Assembly (NCBI GenBank): GCA_964035575.1
Contig: OZ037863.1
Location: 40,001-104,000, forward strand
From: Rhynchopus sp. YZ270_cl-10
Lineage: Eukaryota; Euglenozoa; Diplonemea; Diplonemida; Diplonemidae
DNA: 64,000 nt
Direction: 5' to 3'
Below the pieces are notes generated by a model. That model was given only the letters and a program-made list of their open reading frames with translations, searched no databases and had not been told where the DNA came from. Shown piece by piece: positions 45,901 through 56,602 of the stretch. Each line of letters opens with the position of its first letter. Positions within the stretch are counted from its first letter, which is position 1. The position numbers and the translations under genes are program-made.

Positions 45901-46988
45901 CACTCACGCACGCGGCCGGCCTGCTTCACCATAGTACTGAGACGTTTGGCGGTGGCGGTTGTCTTGTTCGCGATGTCGGTCAGGTCGCCTTCCAGTGCGT
46001 GCACATCCTCGTCAACCTCGTCCAGCACCGCACACGCGCTGGCAGGGATCTGTGCGTTGAGGTTGAGCATGAAGAGGCGGCGCTTCTCCTCCAGTGCCGC
46101 ATGCTTCACACGCAGGCGCTCCTCACAGCGCCCCTGGCGCAGGGCAAGCAGCTGCTGCGCCGACGCAAACAGTGTCTCGAAGCACGCACTCGTCTCCAGG
46201 TGTGTGTCCGCAGCGCTCTCCGCTGTGTCCGTGCGTGGCGAGCCGTGCTGCTGACGTACCGGCGCCTTCGCAAGCGGCGCAAAGGACAGCACCGAAGGTG
46301 TCTTCTGCCTCTCCAGAAGCCGGTGCGTCAGCTTCGTGACAAAGGTCTCCGTGGTGAAGTCGTTGGATGCGTAGAGCTGTGTGCTGTTGAAGAGCTCTTT
46401 GGGGACGTAGTCGGGAAGGTCCACCTCGAGACGCACCTGTGCCATGGCGCGTGCCAGGCTTGGGGGGAACTTTGGTGTGAATATGGGACGGCGCTTTGTC
46501 TCGCGCAGTGTTGTGCAGAAGGCGGGATGTGCGGCACGTGCACGCACACCATCGAGGGCGAGTGTGTCGGCCGTGTCCTCGCAACCCTGCGCCGCGTCTG
46601 CGTCCTCTGCAATGCGTGCGGCCTGTGTATGTGATCCTGCTGCGTGCACACGCACCTTGTCTTCCTCGTTGCGCAGACCTGCTGCAAGCAGGTAGCGCTG
46701 CAGGGAGGGCCACTTCACGCCCTTCACCACGACGGTATCTGGGAATGCGGGGCTCAGCACTTCGAACTGAGCGTCGCCCCCAGCACCACACGGGACACAT
46801 GGCGGCACGACGACCGCGTGTGGTGGGTAGCGTGCTGCGTCGTCGTACTCGTCATCGTCCTCCGCAGACACATCTGTCACAGTCGACCCACGCCGCTGGT
46901 GGTGCGGGCCAGAAGCAAACTCCGATGCAGGTGCCTGCAGGTCACTCCGCCCCCGTCTGTCCCTTGTCGCGAGCGGCGGCACGTTCAT
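42937..46988 (-). CDS. SEC10: Exocyst complex component Sec10, two exons
   Basis: Exons 44071-46988 and 42937-43828 give 1,269 residues. Sec10 (EXOC5) is a subunit of the octameric exocyst, which tethers secretory vesicles to the plasma membrane before SNARE fusion. Family features in order are an N-terminal coiled-coil region (FTTETFVTKLTHRLLERQ, then helices around FASAQQLLALRQGRCEERL and KTTATAKRLSTMVKQAGR), the segment IEGYSSEAKCVDAVGRL aligning with the family's FKGYSHCIDVYI-type motif, and a C-terminal helical domain ending RDVAEYCSAM, FEQIRDIANLFIVSPACL and LNSFLKMRPDWKDL. It is longer than usual (human about 708, yeast about 871 residues). The excess is an N-terminal extension of about 190 residues and internal loops. 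The first ATG is used as start. Confidence 0.88.
43829..44070 (-). other. Spliceosomal intron in the Sec10 gene, 242 nt
   Basis: On the minus strand the donor is GATCAA|GTATGTC and the acceptor is CTCCTCCCACAG|CGCACTG. Both sides are in phase 2. The open frames that continue past either site lose similarity to Sec10, which supports the removal of this segment. Confidence 0.7.
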
Positions 46989-47971
46989 TGTTTTTGTGTG
47001 CAACTCTCTTCAGAGCCCAACTCCTGGTGGTGGCATGGGGTGGAGGTCACACATTAAAGCGTCGAGGGACAGCACAGCTTCGAGACAACTCACCTTGCAA
47101 TGAGACTGCTCAGAGAGATGTGGCGCAAAACGACACGAATCCCGTCGAGAGAAAAACGGGATCAAAAACAGGGAGGGGGGGATGCCGCCTTGTGTTGAAG
47201 AATTTGCTCTTTTTTGCTTTGTACCCGCAAGGTGGGCACAGTGCATGGAGCATCGTTACATTAGCTTGGGTCGGGTTCACCTCATAGAAACCCACTCCCA
47301 ACATTGTTCGAGGGGCTTTCGTTACTATCGCAGGGTGGGGATTTGTGGTGAACGCCACGTATGCACTCAGCCAGATGACAAAGAAAGGTTGTGTACTATG
47401 CGGTGTCAGGAACCCACAGATGCTTGAAGCACAATCACAAGACAAAATAATAGACAGAAAAGAAAACTTAATATGAATGCGCCTCGCGCCTCCCGTGCAC
47501 ACATCTCTCGAGGAAAAATAGAAACAACGACATCCTGAAGAAAATGTGCAACAATGGGCACTACAAAAAAGCTAGAAATGAAGGAGATAAAACATCACTT
47601 TCACGAAAAACAATCAGAAAATTTACAGTAAAAAGAAAAATAAAAATAAAAACTATAAAGGGATACACCCGACGAGTCGCGTACATCTGAAAAAGGAAGA
47701 GAACAAGGGTGCATGGCCTCCACGCAGCTCCTTAGTAGCTAAGGTAGTCTGTGATCGCACACCTTGTAAGTTGGAAGCCATGGACCACCCAGCTTTTTGT
47801 CACGATTTTTTGTTGTGTCGACAATCTTTTTTTTTTTCTTTGATAAATTGTTGGAGTAGTGTAGTTGCCACGGTTGTGTAGCCACAGTTGTGCAATCTCC
47901 ACTGTATCTTTTTGTATATTGTAGCAACGTCAAAGGGAACCGAATAACATTTGTTTGACGCCTGCTCACCA
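46989..47971. other. Intergenic region, Sec10 to glycoprotein paralog 1
   Basis: About 1 kb of AT-rich sequence with short unsupported ORFs. It must hold the Sec10 promoter at its left end and the 3' end of the neighbouring gene at its right. No element is recognised. Confidence 0.5.
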
Positions 47972-50779
47972 TCACCCTGCCACATCGCCATCACTGTGCG
48001 ACAGGTACCCTCCCTCGAGTCTTCCTGCAACGTCCTCCACCACGTCGTCGGAAGCACTTCTGCTCTCACACGGCTGGAGTGGGTTCCTTCCTACATCATC
48101 CTGTTCGTAGTGCTGGTTCTGCAGAAGATCCCCATCCGAAGCGTGCACCTCATACGTGCAGCAGCAGCACACCAGCACAACAGCGCCAACTACGAGGACG
48201 ACAGCACCACAGACGTACAGCCACACGAATGACGTCGCCTCTGACGGCGCATCTGTTGAAAGCATCTGCGGAGGTGCTAGCGTGTCTGGCACATGCGACG
48301 TGGGTGTTGCTGTTGGTGGTGACAGTGTCGGCATGTCCGTGTCGGGTGCACGTGTTGCAGGAGCCTGCGTCAGCGGGGGTGCAGTTTCCCTGGGTGGTGT
48401 GCGGTGCTCGCTGCGGTACACAGTGGCTGCAGGTGTGTGGAACGTGACGGCCTGTTCCAGAGGCGCACTGCGGCTGTATTCATACGCGACATGGTCTGCA
48501 GACAGCACTTCGACAACAGTGTGCAACACCTCAGACCCAAGGCCCAGTGCAGACACCTCCCACCCCTCACAGCCTTCGGGCGCAAATGTCACGTTGTGCA
48601 CTGTGCCAGCACTGCACAGTGCCAATGCTGCGTCCCCGTAGTGTCCTGTGTGCTGTGTCACACACTGCTCGGTGGCTGTCGCGACAGTCATGTTGAACGT
48701 ACACGGGAGGTGCCCTTCACCCAAGAGACGCAACTCCAACGCTGCTGCCAAAGTGCTGCTGGGTGTCTGTGCCACCCCGTCACGGAATGTGTCCGCAGCT
48801 GAGCCAAAAACAGTGACCTCGCGGATGTCTGTGAGAAACTTACACTGCACACCATCCACACCAAGGACACGAGGGGCACTGAGTGACCACCCTGACAGTG
48901 CAGGAAAGACGTCATCTGACAAAGTGAAGCGCTCGTTGATGCTGCTTGTATTGTGCGACGACAGCTCGAAACTCAGAAGCGACGCCTTGTGCAGTCCAAA
49001 CCTGCACACTGCATGCATAGACACACTGCTGTACGGCAGTGGCGATACAATGTCGGGGAATGTGCACTCAGGTCCTTCCGAGGAAAGAAGTTTGAATGTA
49101 AACGTGTCCAGGGAGCCCTTAGATGCAGTGTCCAAGTACAATGTGACGTTGTAGCCTGCCTTTGTGAACATTGTGTGTGGCTGGGTGCTGTTGTACGGGA
49201 GGTGCTCGAACACAGGCAACACACCACCCTCCACGTCAAACTCACCCAACCCACCCGTACCTTGTCCACAAGATCGCCTGAGCGGGTCTTCACGGATCCC
49301 ATCCATCTCCGGAACAAGCAGTGACACGAGCTGCAGCGCATCTCCTGCAAACCCTATTGGGGCAAAGGTCACAGCCTCGCTCTCTGCCACTGAGAAGTCG
49401 CAGGCAGTGCTCACAAGAGCCACGCGCCCAACATCTACACCAGTGTAACCCAGTACACACCGCTGTGCGTTCACCATGTCCGTGCTGTTCAGGAGAGCGA
49501 CCTCGTACTGCTGAGGTCTGCCTTGCTGGGAGGCATTCCTGTAGGCTGTGTGCACCATGAGGATATGACCACGTGGTGCAACTGCGTCTCCCACAGCGTC
49601 CCCCTCCACGAAGGCAGGCGGTGCAGTCACATTCCACGGAAGCAGCGGCACAAACGCACCACCCGCCACGTCCGCACCACGGCTGTACCAGCCAGTGCTG
49701 CCACTTTCCCGCACAGTCCGCGTGCCGGCGCGCACCTCCGCACACAAGGTATCGCTGCATGCGTACACAGGCACCCACACATCACGCACCTGCAGACGAA
49801 CACGCACTGCGTCCTTTGTACTCGTCTCAACCTGCACAGAGTAAACCTGTTCTGGTGGGTACGGGCACTGTGCTTGGAACAGCGATGCACCGCTCTGCCG
49901 CTGCAGTGCACAGTGCAGAGTGTCTGGTGTGGCAATGGCAGAGCCCGCTGGGGGCTTTGGGTGCACAGTGACGTTGGTGGCATCACCCGCACCTGCAACA
50001 AAGATACTCACAACAAAGGTGGGCACAAAGACAGCGTCGCAAGCACCCGCATCCACGGGCAATATTTTGGAGGAGAGACTCACCACGTCCATTGCGGGCT
50101 CACTGCCGCCACCACCCTTGGCAGAGAAGTGCCTCTGGAAGTGCACCACACCGCCACAGAGCACAGAGTACAGCGAAACGACCGACACGGCACCAACTGA
50201 TACGGCGACATCCTCACGCGGCACAGGGTACGGCACTGTGTAGCTGAGCACGTCTGCACCTGCCACAAGCGGGACTCCGACAACCTCCACGCCCTTTGTC
50301 AGTGCACGTGGCAAGGCTGCTGCCAGTAGACATGCCTCGTAGGCAGACTCGAAGGAAGGTGGTGTGAGCATCGCCTTCTCACCACTGCGCAGGTAGGTGT
50401 GGTGTGCGCCGTCTGCAAAGGTGAGCACAGCTCCGCACGCTGTGGGTGTGGATGTGGGTGTCTCCATCACCCTCCACACAAGCGACACCACACGGACAAG
50501 CAGCCCCCCTGCCGTCGTGCCCACCACTGCACCACGCTCCAGCGTGACAGTCCCCACCTCCTTGCTTCCCTCCGAAAGGAAGCGTGTCAACGCAACGTCC
50601 TCACCACCATCAATGCTGAAGACGTCAGGTGCCGACGTGTCTGCCGTGTGTGTCAGCAGCAGCGACTCCTCCCCCCCGTTCCCGGTCACCTCCACGATGA
50701 TCTGGTGCAGGGTGTGTTCCACAGCTGCAGCAGAGGGTGGTGTGAGTGCCACGACTGCAGCAACGATGAAGATCCTCAT
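47972..50779 (-). CDS. Type I membrane glycoprotein, tandem paralog 1
   Basis: A 935-residue, single-exon protein. It starts with a signal peptide (MRIFIVAAVVALTPPSAAA). A large extracellular region has many Asn-X-Ser/Thr sites (for example NVTVHP, NASQ, NVTLYL) and regularly spaced cysteines. A Thr/Pro-rich stalk (TLSPPTATPTSHVPDTLAPP) leads to one membrane helix (WLYVCGAVVLVVGAVVLV) followed by a Cys run (CCCC), a likely palmitoylation site. The cytosolic tail is about 55 residues and acidic (EQDDVGRNPLQPCESRS). I recognise no ectodomain family. The start is placed at the ATG that opens the signal peptide. The next gene upstream is its near-identical copy at 51670-54423, so this is a recent tandem duplication or gene conversion. 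Confidence 0.85.
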   Translation of the reverse strand: MRIFIVAAVVALTPPSAAAVEHTLHQIIVEVTGNGGEESLLLTHTADTSAPDVFSIDGGEDVALTRFLSEGSKEVGTVTLERGAVVGTTAGGLLVRVVSLVWRVMETPTSTPTACGAVLTFADGAHHTYLRSGEKAMLTPPSFESAYEACLLAAALPRALTKGVEVVGVPLVAGADVLSYTVPYPVPREDVAVSVGAVSVVSLYSVLCGGVVHFQRHFSAKGGGGSEPAMDVVSLSSKILPVDAGACDAVFVPTFVVSIFVAGAGDATNVTVHPKPPAGSAIATPDTLHCALQRQSGASLFQAQCPYPPEQVYSVQVETSTKDAVRVRLQVRDVWVPVYACSDTLCAEVRAGTRTVRESGSTGWYSRGADVAGGAFVPLLPWNVTAPPAFVEGDAVGDAVAPRGHILMVHTAYRNASQQGRPQQYEVALLNSTDMVNAQRCVLGYTGVDVGRVALVSTACDFSVAESEAVTFAPIGFAGDALQLVSLLVPEMDGIREDPLRRSCGQGTGGLGEFDVEGGVLPVFEHLPYNSTQPHTMFTKAGYNVTLYLDTASKGSLDTFTFKLLSSEGPECTFPDIVSPLPYSSVSMHAVCRFGLHKASLLSFELSSHNTSSINERFTLSDDVFPALSGWSLSAPRVLGVDGVQCKFLTDIREVTVFGSAADTFRDGVAQTPSSTLAAALELRLLGEGHLPCTFNMTVATATEQCVTQHTGHYGDAALALCSAGTVHNVTFAPEGCEGWEVSALGLGSEVLHTVVEVLSADHVAYEYSRSAPLEQAVTFHTPAATVYRSEHRTPPRETAPPLTQAPATRAPDTDMPTLSPPTATPTSHVPDTLAPPQMLSTDAPSEATSFVWLYVCGAVVLVVGAVVLVCCCCTYEVHASDGDLLQNQHYEQDDVGRNPLQPCESRSASDDVVEDVAGRLEGGYLSHSDGDVAG

Positions 50780-51669
50780 CACATGCACAGAGGCAAGAGA
50801 AACCCCTCCTTTTGTGTTGCCTGTGTGATGTTTGGTGGGGAATGAGTTTAGCTTGGTAGGTTTCGCAGCTTTAGAGTCTACTTACCGAGGCGGGAAGGTG
50901 TGCTTAGGATGGTTGCTCCTACGATGTACGAAGACCAAGAGGCTCAAACATTGTCCAAAACCTCGAACATAAGAGACCACCATTCAACGACAAAGAGCAA
51001 CGCTGAACACGAACGCAAGCAAAAAGACGGTGAGCGGTGCAAGAGGTGCAAGAAAGGGACAATGGGACCTCTCAGGCGGGATGGTACGTATACACCTACG
51101 CCCAGGGTATCCAAGCAGCGCTGTGCAACATGCATGGTTAGTAGACCCATGCACGCATCTCGTAGGTCAGCGCGAGACACGTCGTATACAACGCAGAATA
51201 TGAATAGTGGAGACATGGTTGGTGTACGTTCTCAGAGGTTAACGGGATTGGGGGATGGGGATTTTCATTGGGGGAGGGGTTGCTTTTATTGCACATTTTG
51301 GAACACAGCGATATAAATAATATTTGGCACTCAGGCCCAGCAGTTTCAAGAGTCAAATGCAAATGCAAATGCAAAACGTAACTATGCCTGTAAGGGCGAC
51401 GTTGCACCAGCGACCACAGCACGCAGGAAAAGGATAAAAGAGCAGTTTCGATATGATAAAACCCGACTCGCTCGAGCTCGGATACAAGATAAAGGTGCAC
51501 ACACAAAGAGAGAAACCTCGGAACTAATAGTCTCGCACAACGCAGGGTTACAAAGGTCAAATCAAATACGCATGTGTCCGGACAAGGGAACAGGCAGCGT
51601 CGTGGCGGTATTAAGCTAAACAGACACTGCCGCCCCGCACCGCGTGGTGCAGGGCGCCAACACAACCTT
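50780..51669. other. Intergenic region between the paralogs
   Basis: About 890 bp that is not similar to the region flanking the other paralog, so the duplication or conversion tract ends near the coding sequence. CAAATG repeats three times near 51356-51374. No gene is supported. Confidence 0.5.
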
Positions 51670-54423
51670 TCACTGCACAACAAACACGTCGGAGGCAGCG
51701 CTGTCCACGCGCTGCAGTGGGTTGATTGCGGGCTCTTCGGGTGGGCAGAACTGCTCCTCCAAAAGCTCATCACCTGAGACGAGCACCTCATACGTGCAGC
51801 AGCAGCACACCAGCACAACAGCGCCAACTACGAGGACGACAGCACCACAGACGTACAGCCACACGAATGACGTCGCCTCTGACGGCGCATCTGTTGAAAG
51901 CATCTGCGGAGGTGCTAGCGTGTCTGGCACATGCGACGTGGGTGTTGCTGTTGGTGGCGACAGTGTCGGCATGTCTGTGTCGGGTGCACGTGTTGCAGGA
52001 GCCTGCGTCAGCGGGGGTGCAGTTTCCCTGGGTGGTGTGCGGTGCTCGCTGCGGTACACAGTGGCTGCAGGTGTGTGGAAAGTGACGGCCTGTTCCAGAG
52101 GCGCACTGTGGCTGTATTCATACGCGACATGGTCTGCAGACAGCACTTCGACAACAGTGTGCAACACCTCAGACCCAAGGCCCAGGGCAGACACCTCCCA
52201 CCCCTCACAGCCTTCGGGCGCAAATGTCACGTTGTGCACTGTGCCAGCACTGCACAGTGCCAATGCTGCGTCCCCGTAGTGTCCTGTGTGCTGTGTCACA
52301 CACTGCTCGGTGGCTGTCGCGACAGTCATGTTGAACGTACACGGGAGGTGCCCTTCACCCAAGAGACGCAACTCCAACGCTGCTGCCGCAGTGCTGCTGG
52401 GTGTCTGTACCAACCCGTCAAGGAATATGTCCGCAGCTGAGCCGTTGGCAGGAATAAAAATGCTTACACCGATGCGCGGCGGCAGTGCACACTGCACACC
52501 ATCCACACCAAGGACACGAGGGGCACTGAGTGACCACCCTGACAGTGCAGGCAAATTATCTGACAAAGTGAAGCGCTCGTTGATGCTGCTTGTATTGTGC
52601 GACGACAGCTCGAAACTCAGAAGCGACGCCTTGTGCAGTCCAAACCTGCACACTGCATGCATAGACACACTGCTGTACGGCAGTGGCGACACAATGTCGG
52701 GGAACGTGCACTCAGGTCCTTCCGAGGAAAGAAGTTTGAATGTAAACGTGTCCAGGGAACCCTTAGATGCAGTGTCCAAGTACAATGTGACGTTGTAGCC
52801 TGCCTTTGTGAACATTGTGTGTGGCTGGGTGCTGTTGTACGGGAGGTGCTCGAACACAGGCAACACACCACCCTCCACGTCAAACTCACCCAACCCACCC
52901 GTACCTTGTCCACAGTATCGCGATTGCAGGTCTTCATGGATCCCATCCATCTCCGGAACAAGCAGTGACACGAGCTGCAGCGCATCTCCTGCAAACCCTA
53001 TTGGGGCAAAGGTCACAGCCTCGCTCTCTGCCACTGAGAAGTCGCAGGCAGTGCTCACAAGAGCCACGCGCCCAACAGCTACACCAGTGTAACCCAGCAC
53101 ACACCGCTGTGCGTTCACCATGTCCGTGCTGTTCAAGAGGGTGACCTCGTACTGCTGAGGTCTGCCTTGCTGGGAGGCATTCCTGTAGGCTGTGTGCACC
53201 ATGAGGATATGACCACGTGGTGCAACTGCGTCTCCCACAGCGTCCCCCTCCACGAAGGCAGGCGGTGCAGTCACATTCCACGGAAGCAGCGGCACAAACG
53301 CACCACCCGCCACGTCCGCACCACGGCTGTACCAGCCAGTGCTGCCACTTTCCCGCACAGTCCGCGTGCCGGCGCGCACCTCCGCACACAAGGTATCGCT
53401 GCATGCGTACACAGGCACCCACACATCACGCACCTGCAAACGAACACGCACTGCGTCCTTTGTACTCGTCTCAACCTGCACAGAGTAAACCTGTTCTGGT
53501 GGGTACGGGCACTGTGCTTGGAACAGCGATGCACCGCTCTGCCGCTGCAGTGCACAGTGCAGAGTGTCTGGTGTGGCAATGGCAGAATCCGCTGGGGGCT
53601 TTGGGTGCACAGTGACGTTGGTGGCATCACCCGCACCTGCAACAAAGATACTCACAACAAAGGTGGGCACAAAGACAGCGTCGCAAGCACCCGCATCCAC
53701 AGGCAATATTTTGGAGGAGAGACTCACCACGTCCATTGCGGGCTCACTGCCGCCACCACCCTTGGCAGAGAAGTGCCTCTGGAAGTGCACCACACCGCCA
53801 CAGAGCACAGAGTACAGCGAAACGGCCGACATGGCACCAACCGATACGGCGACATCCTCACGCGGCACAGGGTACGGCACTGTGTAGCTGAGCACGTCTG
53901 CACCTGCCACAAGCGGGACTCCGCTCACCTCCCCGCCCTTTGTCAGTGCACGTGGCAAGGCTGCTGCCAGTAGACATGCCTCGTAGGCAGACTCGAAGGA
54001 AGGTGGTGTGAGCATCGCCTTCTCACCACTGCGCAGGTAGGTGTGGTGTGCGCCGTCTGCAAAGGTGAGCACAGCTCCGCACGCTGTGGGTGTGGATGTG
54101 GGTGTCTCCATCACCTTCCACACAAGCGACACCACACGGACAAGCAGCCCCCCTGCCGTCGTGCCCACCACTGCACCACGCTCCAGCGTGACAGTCCCCA
54201 CCTCCTTGCTTCCCTCCGAAAGGAAGCGTGTCAGCGCAACGTCCTCACCACCATCAATGCTGAAGACGTCAGGTGCCGACGTGTCTGCCGTGTGTGTCAG
54301 CAGCAGCGACTCCTCCCCCCCGTTCCCGGTCACCTCCACGATGATCTGGTGCAGGGTGTGTTCCACAGCTGCAGCAGAGGGTGGTGTGAGTGCCACGACT
54401 GCAGCAACGATGAAGATCCTCAT
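51670..54423 (-). CDS. Type I membrane glycoprotein, tandem paralog 2
   Basis: A 917-residue paralog of 47972-50779 with the same layout: signal peptide, N-glycosylated ectodomain, Thr/Pro stalk, one transmembrane helix and a Cys run. Identity is very high from the signal peptide through the transmembrane helix. The cytosolic tail is different and shorter, about 37 residues (ELLEEQFCPPEEPAINPL) ending VFVVQ. Differences inside the ectodomain cluster in two short patches: ALPPRIGVSIFIPANGSAAD against KFLTDIREVTVFGSAAD, and HEDLQSRYC against REDPLRRSC. An in-frame ATG at 54468 would extend the N-terminus by 15 residues, but the signal peptide and the paralog favour 54423. Confidence 0.85.
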   Translation of the reverse strand: MRIFIVAAVVALTPPSAAAVEHTLHQIIVEVTGNGGEESLLLTHTADTSAPDVFSIDGGEDVALTRFLSEGSKEVGTVTLERGAVVGTTAGGLLVRVVSLVWKVMETPTSTPTACGAVLTFADGAHHTYLRSGEKAMLTPPSFESAYEACLLAAALPRALTKGGEVSGVPLVAGADVLSYTVPYPVPREDVAVSVGAMSAVSLYSVLCGGVVHFQRHFSAKGGGGSEPAMDVVSLSSKILPVDAGACDAVFVPTFVVSIFVAGAGDATNVTVHPKPPADSAIATPDTLHCALQRQSGASLFQAQCPYPPEQVYSVQVETSTKDAVRVRLQVRDVWVPVYACSDTLCAEVRAGTRTVRESGSTGWYSRGADVAGGAFVPLLPWNVTAPPAFVEGDAVGDAVAPRGHILMVHTAYRNASQQGRPQQYEVTLLNSTDMVNAQRCVLGYTGVAVGRVALVSTACDFSVAESEAVTFAPIGFAGDALQLVSLLVPEMDGIHEDLQSRYCGQGTGGLGEFDVEGGVLPVFEHLPYNSTQPHTMFTKAGYNVTLYLDTASKGSLDTFTFKLLSSEGPECTFPDIVSPLPYSSVSMHAVCRFGLHKASLLSFELSSHNTSSINERFTLSDNLPALSGWSLSAPRVLGVDGVQCALPPRIGVSIFIPANGSAADIFLDGLVQTPSSTAAAALELRLLGEGHLPCTFNMTVATATEQCVTQHTGHYGDAALALCSAGTVHNVTFAPEGCEGWEVSALGLGSEVLHTVVEVLSADHVAYEYSHSAPLEQAVTFHTPAATVYRSEHRTPPRETAPPLTQAPATRAPDTDMPTLSPPTATPTSHVPDTLAPPQMLSTDAPSEATSFVWLYVCGAVVLVVGAVVLVCCCCTYEVLVSGDELLEEQFCPPEEPAINPLQRVDSAASDVFVVQ

Positions 54424-55096
54424 CACATGCAGAGGCTCTGGACTTGACGCAGCGCAGCTATGTATCATTGCATTTGAAGACCTGAAAGTCGTGATTGAGA
54501 AACGGACACCCCTTCTATTGTGTGGCCTGGAGTGGTGATGTGCGGTGGGAAGGGGTTCTGTTTGTAAAGGTAGATATTTCGTTGCATGCTTTTTTCTATT
54601 AGTCTACTTACAGAGTTGGGGAAGGGAGATTTTGACAAAAAAAAAACAAGAATAATAGCAAAATGTGACGAAATAGCCTCGGGGAAATGAAGAAAAGTTG
54701 TTACATAATTTCCAGCCTTCACTCTCAATACTTAGTAAGTACATTATCCTACGTGCATGGATCCAAGTGTACTGTTAACACTAAGGCAAAGAGACACTCA
54801 GAAAAAATGGGGAATCTTGAAGAGAAACAACATATCATAGCACAAAGGCAGACAACAACGTCACAAATGAAGGGTACAATAAAAAGGAAAAAACGTGAAT
54901 TAAGTTGAATAAAAAATACCTGGCTGCACTGATAAAAATGAGGAAGCTAAGACCTAAGCCTCTAAAGGCTTACACTGTGAAAGTAAAGAAAAGACTGCCA
55001 GGCACACATCCTTGTCATAAAGCTATGCGGAAAACGTTGACCCCACACAAAAACCTTCAGCATGTATTCGTGGAGCACAATGCTCCCCACTCCCTA
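54424..55096. other. Intergenic region
   Basis: A-rich, low-GC sequence between the paralog pair and the basic protein gene. ORFs here are short and lack coding character. Confidence 0.5.
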
Positions 55097-55816
55097 TCAC
55101 CCAATCCAGAGCTGGTCCACTGCAGAGGCACGCTCAGACATCTGCGAGCGGTAGGAGTCGAGCAGCAGCTGTGCGGCAGAGGTGTCGTCCTCGCGCTGCG
55201 GCGACACGTACCTGCTGCCACCAACACCTCCTCCCATCACAGGGGAGAAGAAGGACCCCCTCACGTCGTCCCCAGGAGCCTCGAAACGTGCAGGCGGGAC
55301 GACACGCCCGAGGGGTGTGCCAAAGAGACTCTGCTTGAACGCCTGCATGCGTATGTCGTACATCTGCACATCCGCAGAGCCCTGCAGTGTGTGTGTTGCG
55401 TGCTTCGCGTGTGTTGTGTTCGGCAGCCGCCTAGGGCTCCGGTCGCGTCTCCTGCTTGGCGAGCGCAGTGCAGCATGGCGTGCACCCATAGATCGGGAGC
55501 GTGAGCGTTCAAAGCGCGACCGCGGACCACCACGCCGTGCACGCACTGTCCCCGACCGCGGCGTTCCTGGTTTGCTGCGCATCACATCCCAGTCGTCGGC
55601 ATGCGCGCCACGCGGTATCTGACCCTCCGACAGGTCCAGCTCCATCACAGGGATGCACCGCCGTCGCGTGCCCGCCGCCTCCACCTTGGCCGCAGGCGAC
55701 GTGATCATGCCCTCGAAGGAGCTCCCCTGCCGCAGTGGGTGGAACGGACGCACCCGAGAAGGAGGGAGCTGCTCGGTGTTCGGCTTGCGCACTTTGGCCA
55801 CACCGATTCCATTCAT
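55097..55816 (-). CDS. Basic Ser/Arg-rich hypothetical protein
   Basis: 239 residues starting MNGIGVAKVRKPNTEQLPP. The middle is rich in Arg and Ser (RFERSRSRSMGARHAAL, SPSRRRDRSPRR), a composition seen in RNA-binding, splicing-related and cytoskeleton-associated proteins, but there is no RNA-recognition domain. The C-terminus has RYVSPQREDDTSAAQLLLDS. Just upstream of the ATG a pyrimidine-rich stretch ends in TACCCCAG, which could be an acceptor site for an intron in the 5' untranslated region or for an upstream coding exon. Composition is GC-rich like its neighbours, which supports coding. No family is recognised. Confidence 0.65.
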   Translation of the reverse strand: MNGIGVAKVRKPNTEQLPPSRVRPFHPLRQGSSFEGMITSPAAKVEAAGTRRRCIPVMELDLSEGQIPRGAHADDWDVMRSKPGTPRSGTVRARRGGPRSRFERSRSRSMGARHAALRSPSRRRDRSPRRLPNTTHAKHATHTLQGSADVQMYDIRMQAFKQSLFGTPLGRVVPPARFEAPGDDVRGSFFSPVMGGGVGGSRYVSPQREDDTSAAQLLLDSYRSQMSERASAVDQLWIG

Positions 55817-56602
55817 TTGCTTTGTTTCCTGGGGTAAAAATTGCATGAAAAACAGGTTGGGATGGAATAGGGGCAAAAAAAAGGAAAATAAGGAACTATA
55901 CTTCTTTCATATTACCATTTTTGGTGGGGTGTGGAGGGCTAGAAGGGGTCGCGCACGCAACAATTTAGAAGCAAAACTGAAACAGGCAAAAAAAAAGCCC
56001 CCCCTGTGAAGATGAATTGCGTCTCGCGGGGACACAAAGGGAAAACCGGGGCAGAGGAGGATGGGTGGTTAGCTCTGCCCTCGGAATACGGGTCTTATTT
56101 GAGAAGAGAAAGATGGCGCTATGTCACGGAAAGAGGGGGGGGCGTACACGCAAGAGCAAACACATCCTCCCGATGACTTTACGGACAAAAAGATAAGATG
56201 ACACAAAAGCTGGATGTCTCCAGCGGGTAGCCCCCCCCCACCTCCCAACCCACCTCCCATGACGTATTGTCAAACCCACTAAAACGCAATGTCGGCTTAA
56301 GAAAATTTCGTGACGAATGTGCCTCACGTGCGCACATCGAAACTAAAAGAAAGTGAAGTTGATAGTGCAACGCTCTGGGACGCAGGGCACTGTATAGTAA
56401 AGTTGGCAGTGCATTAGGAATTAACCATAATGAAGTGTGACCACAGCACTGGTATTGTCGTTTCGACAAAACACCATTTTGGTCTTGCGGGAAAATACTG
56501 AAAGCGCAAAAATAAAAAGAAAAAAGAAAAAAAGAAAAACTCTGGGCAGAAACAAGCCAGAGAGCCCCTCACGGGAATGCTCAATGTGCAGGATGTTCGA
56601 AC
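55817..56602. other. Intergenic region, 3' of the anoctamin gene
   Basis: Contains purine-rich and AT-rich sequence (for example AAAAATAAAAAGAAAAAAG near 56509) and no supported ORF. It should carry the 3' untranslated region of the anoctamin transcript. Confidence 0.5.

Noticed and set aside
45732-46634. 300-codon plus-strand ORF opposite Sec10
   Set aside because: It is an antisense shadow of the Sec10 exon, which has clear family similarity.
49523-53973. Plus-strand ORFs of 225 and 268 codons opposite the glycoprotein paralogs
   Set aside because: They are antisense to well-supported coding sequence and appear in both paralogs only because the DNA is duplicated.
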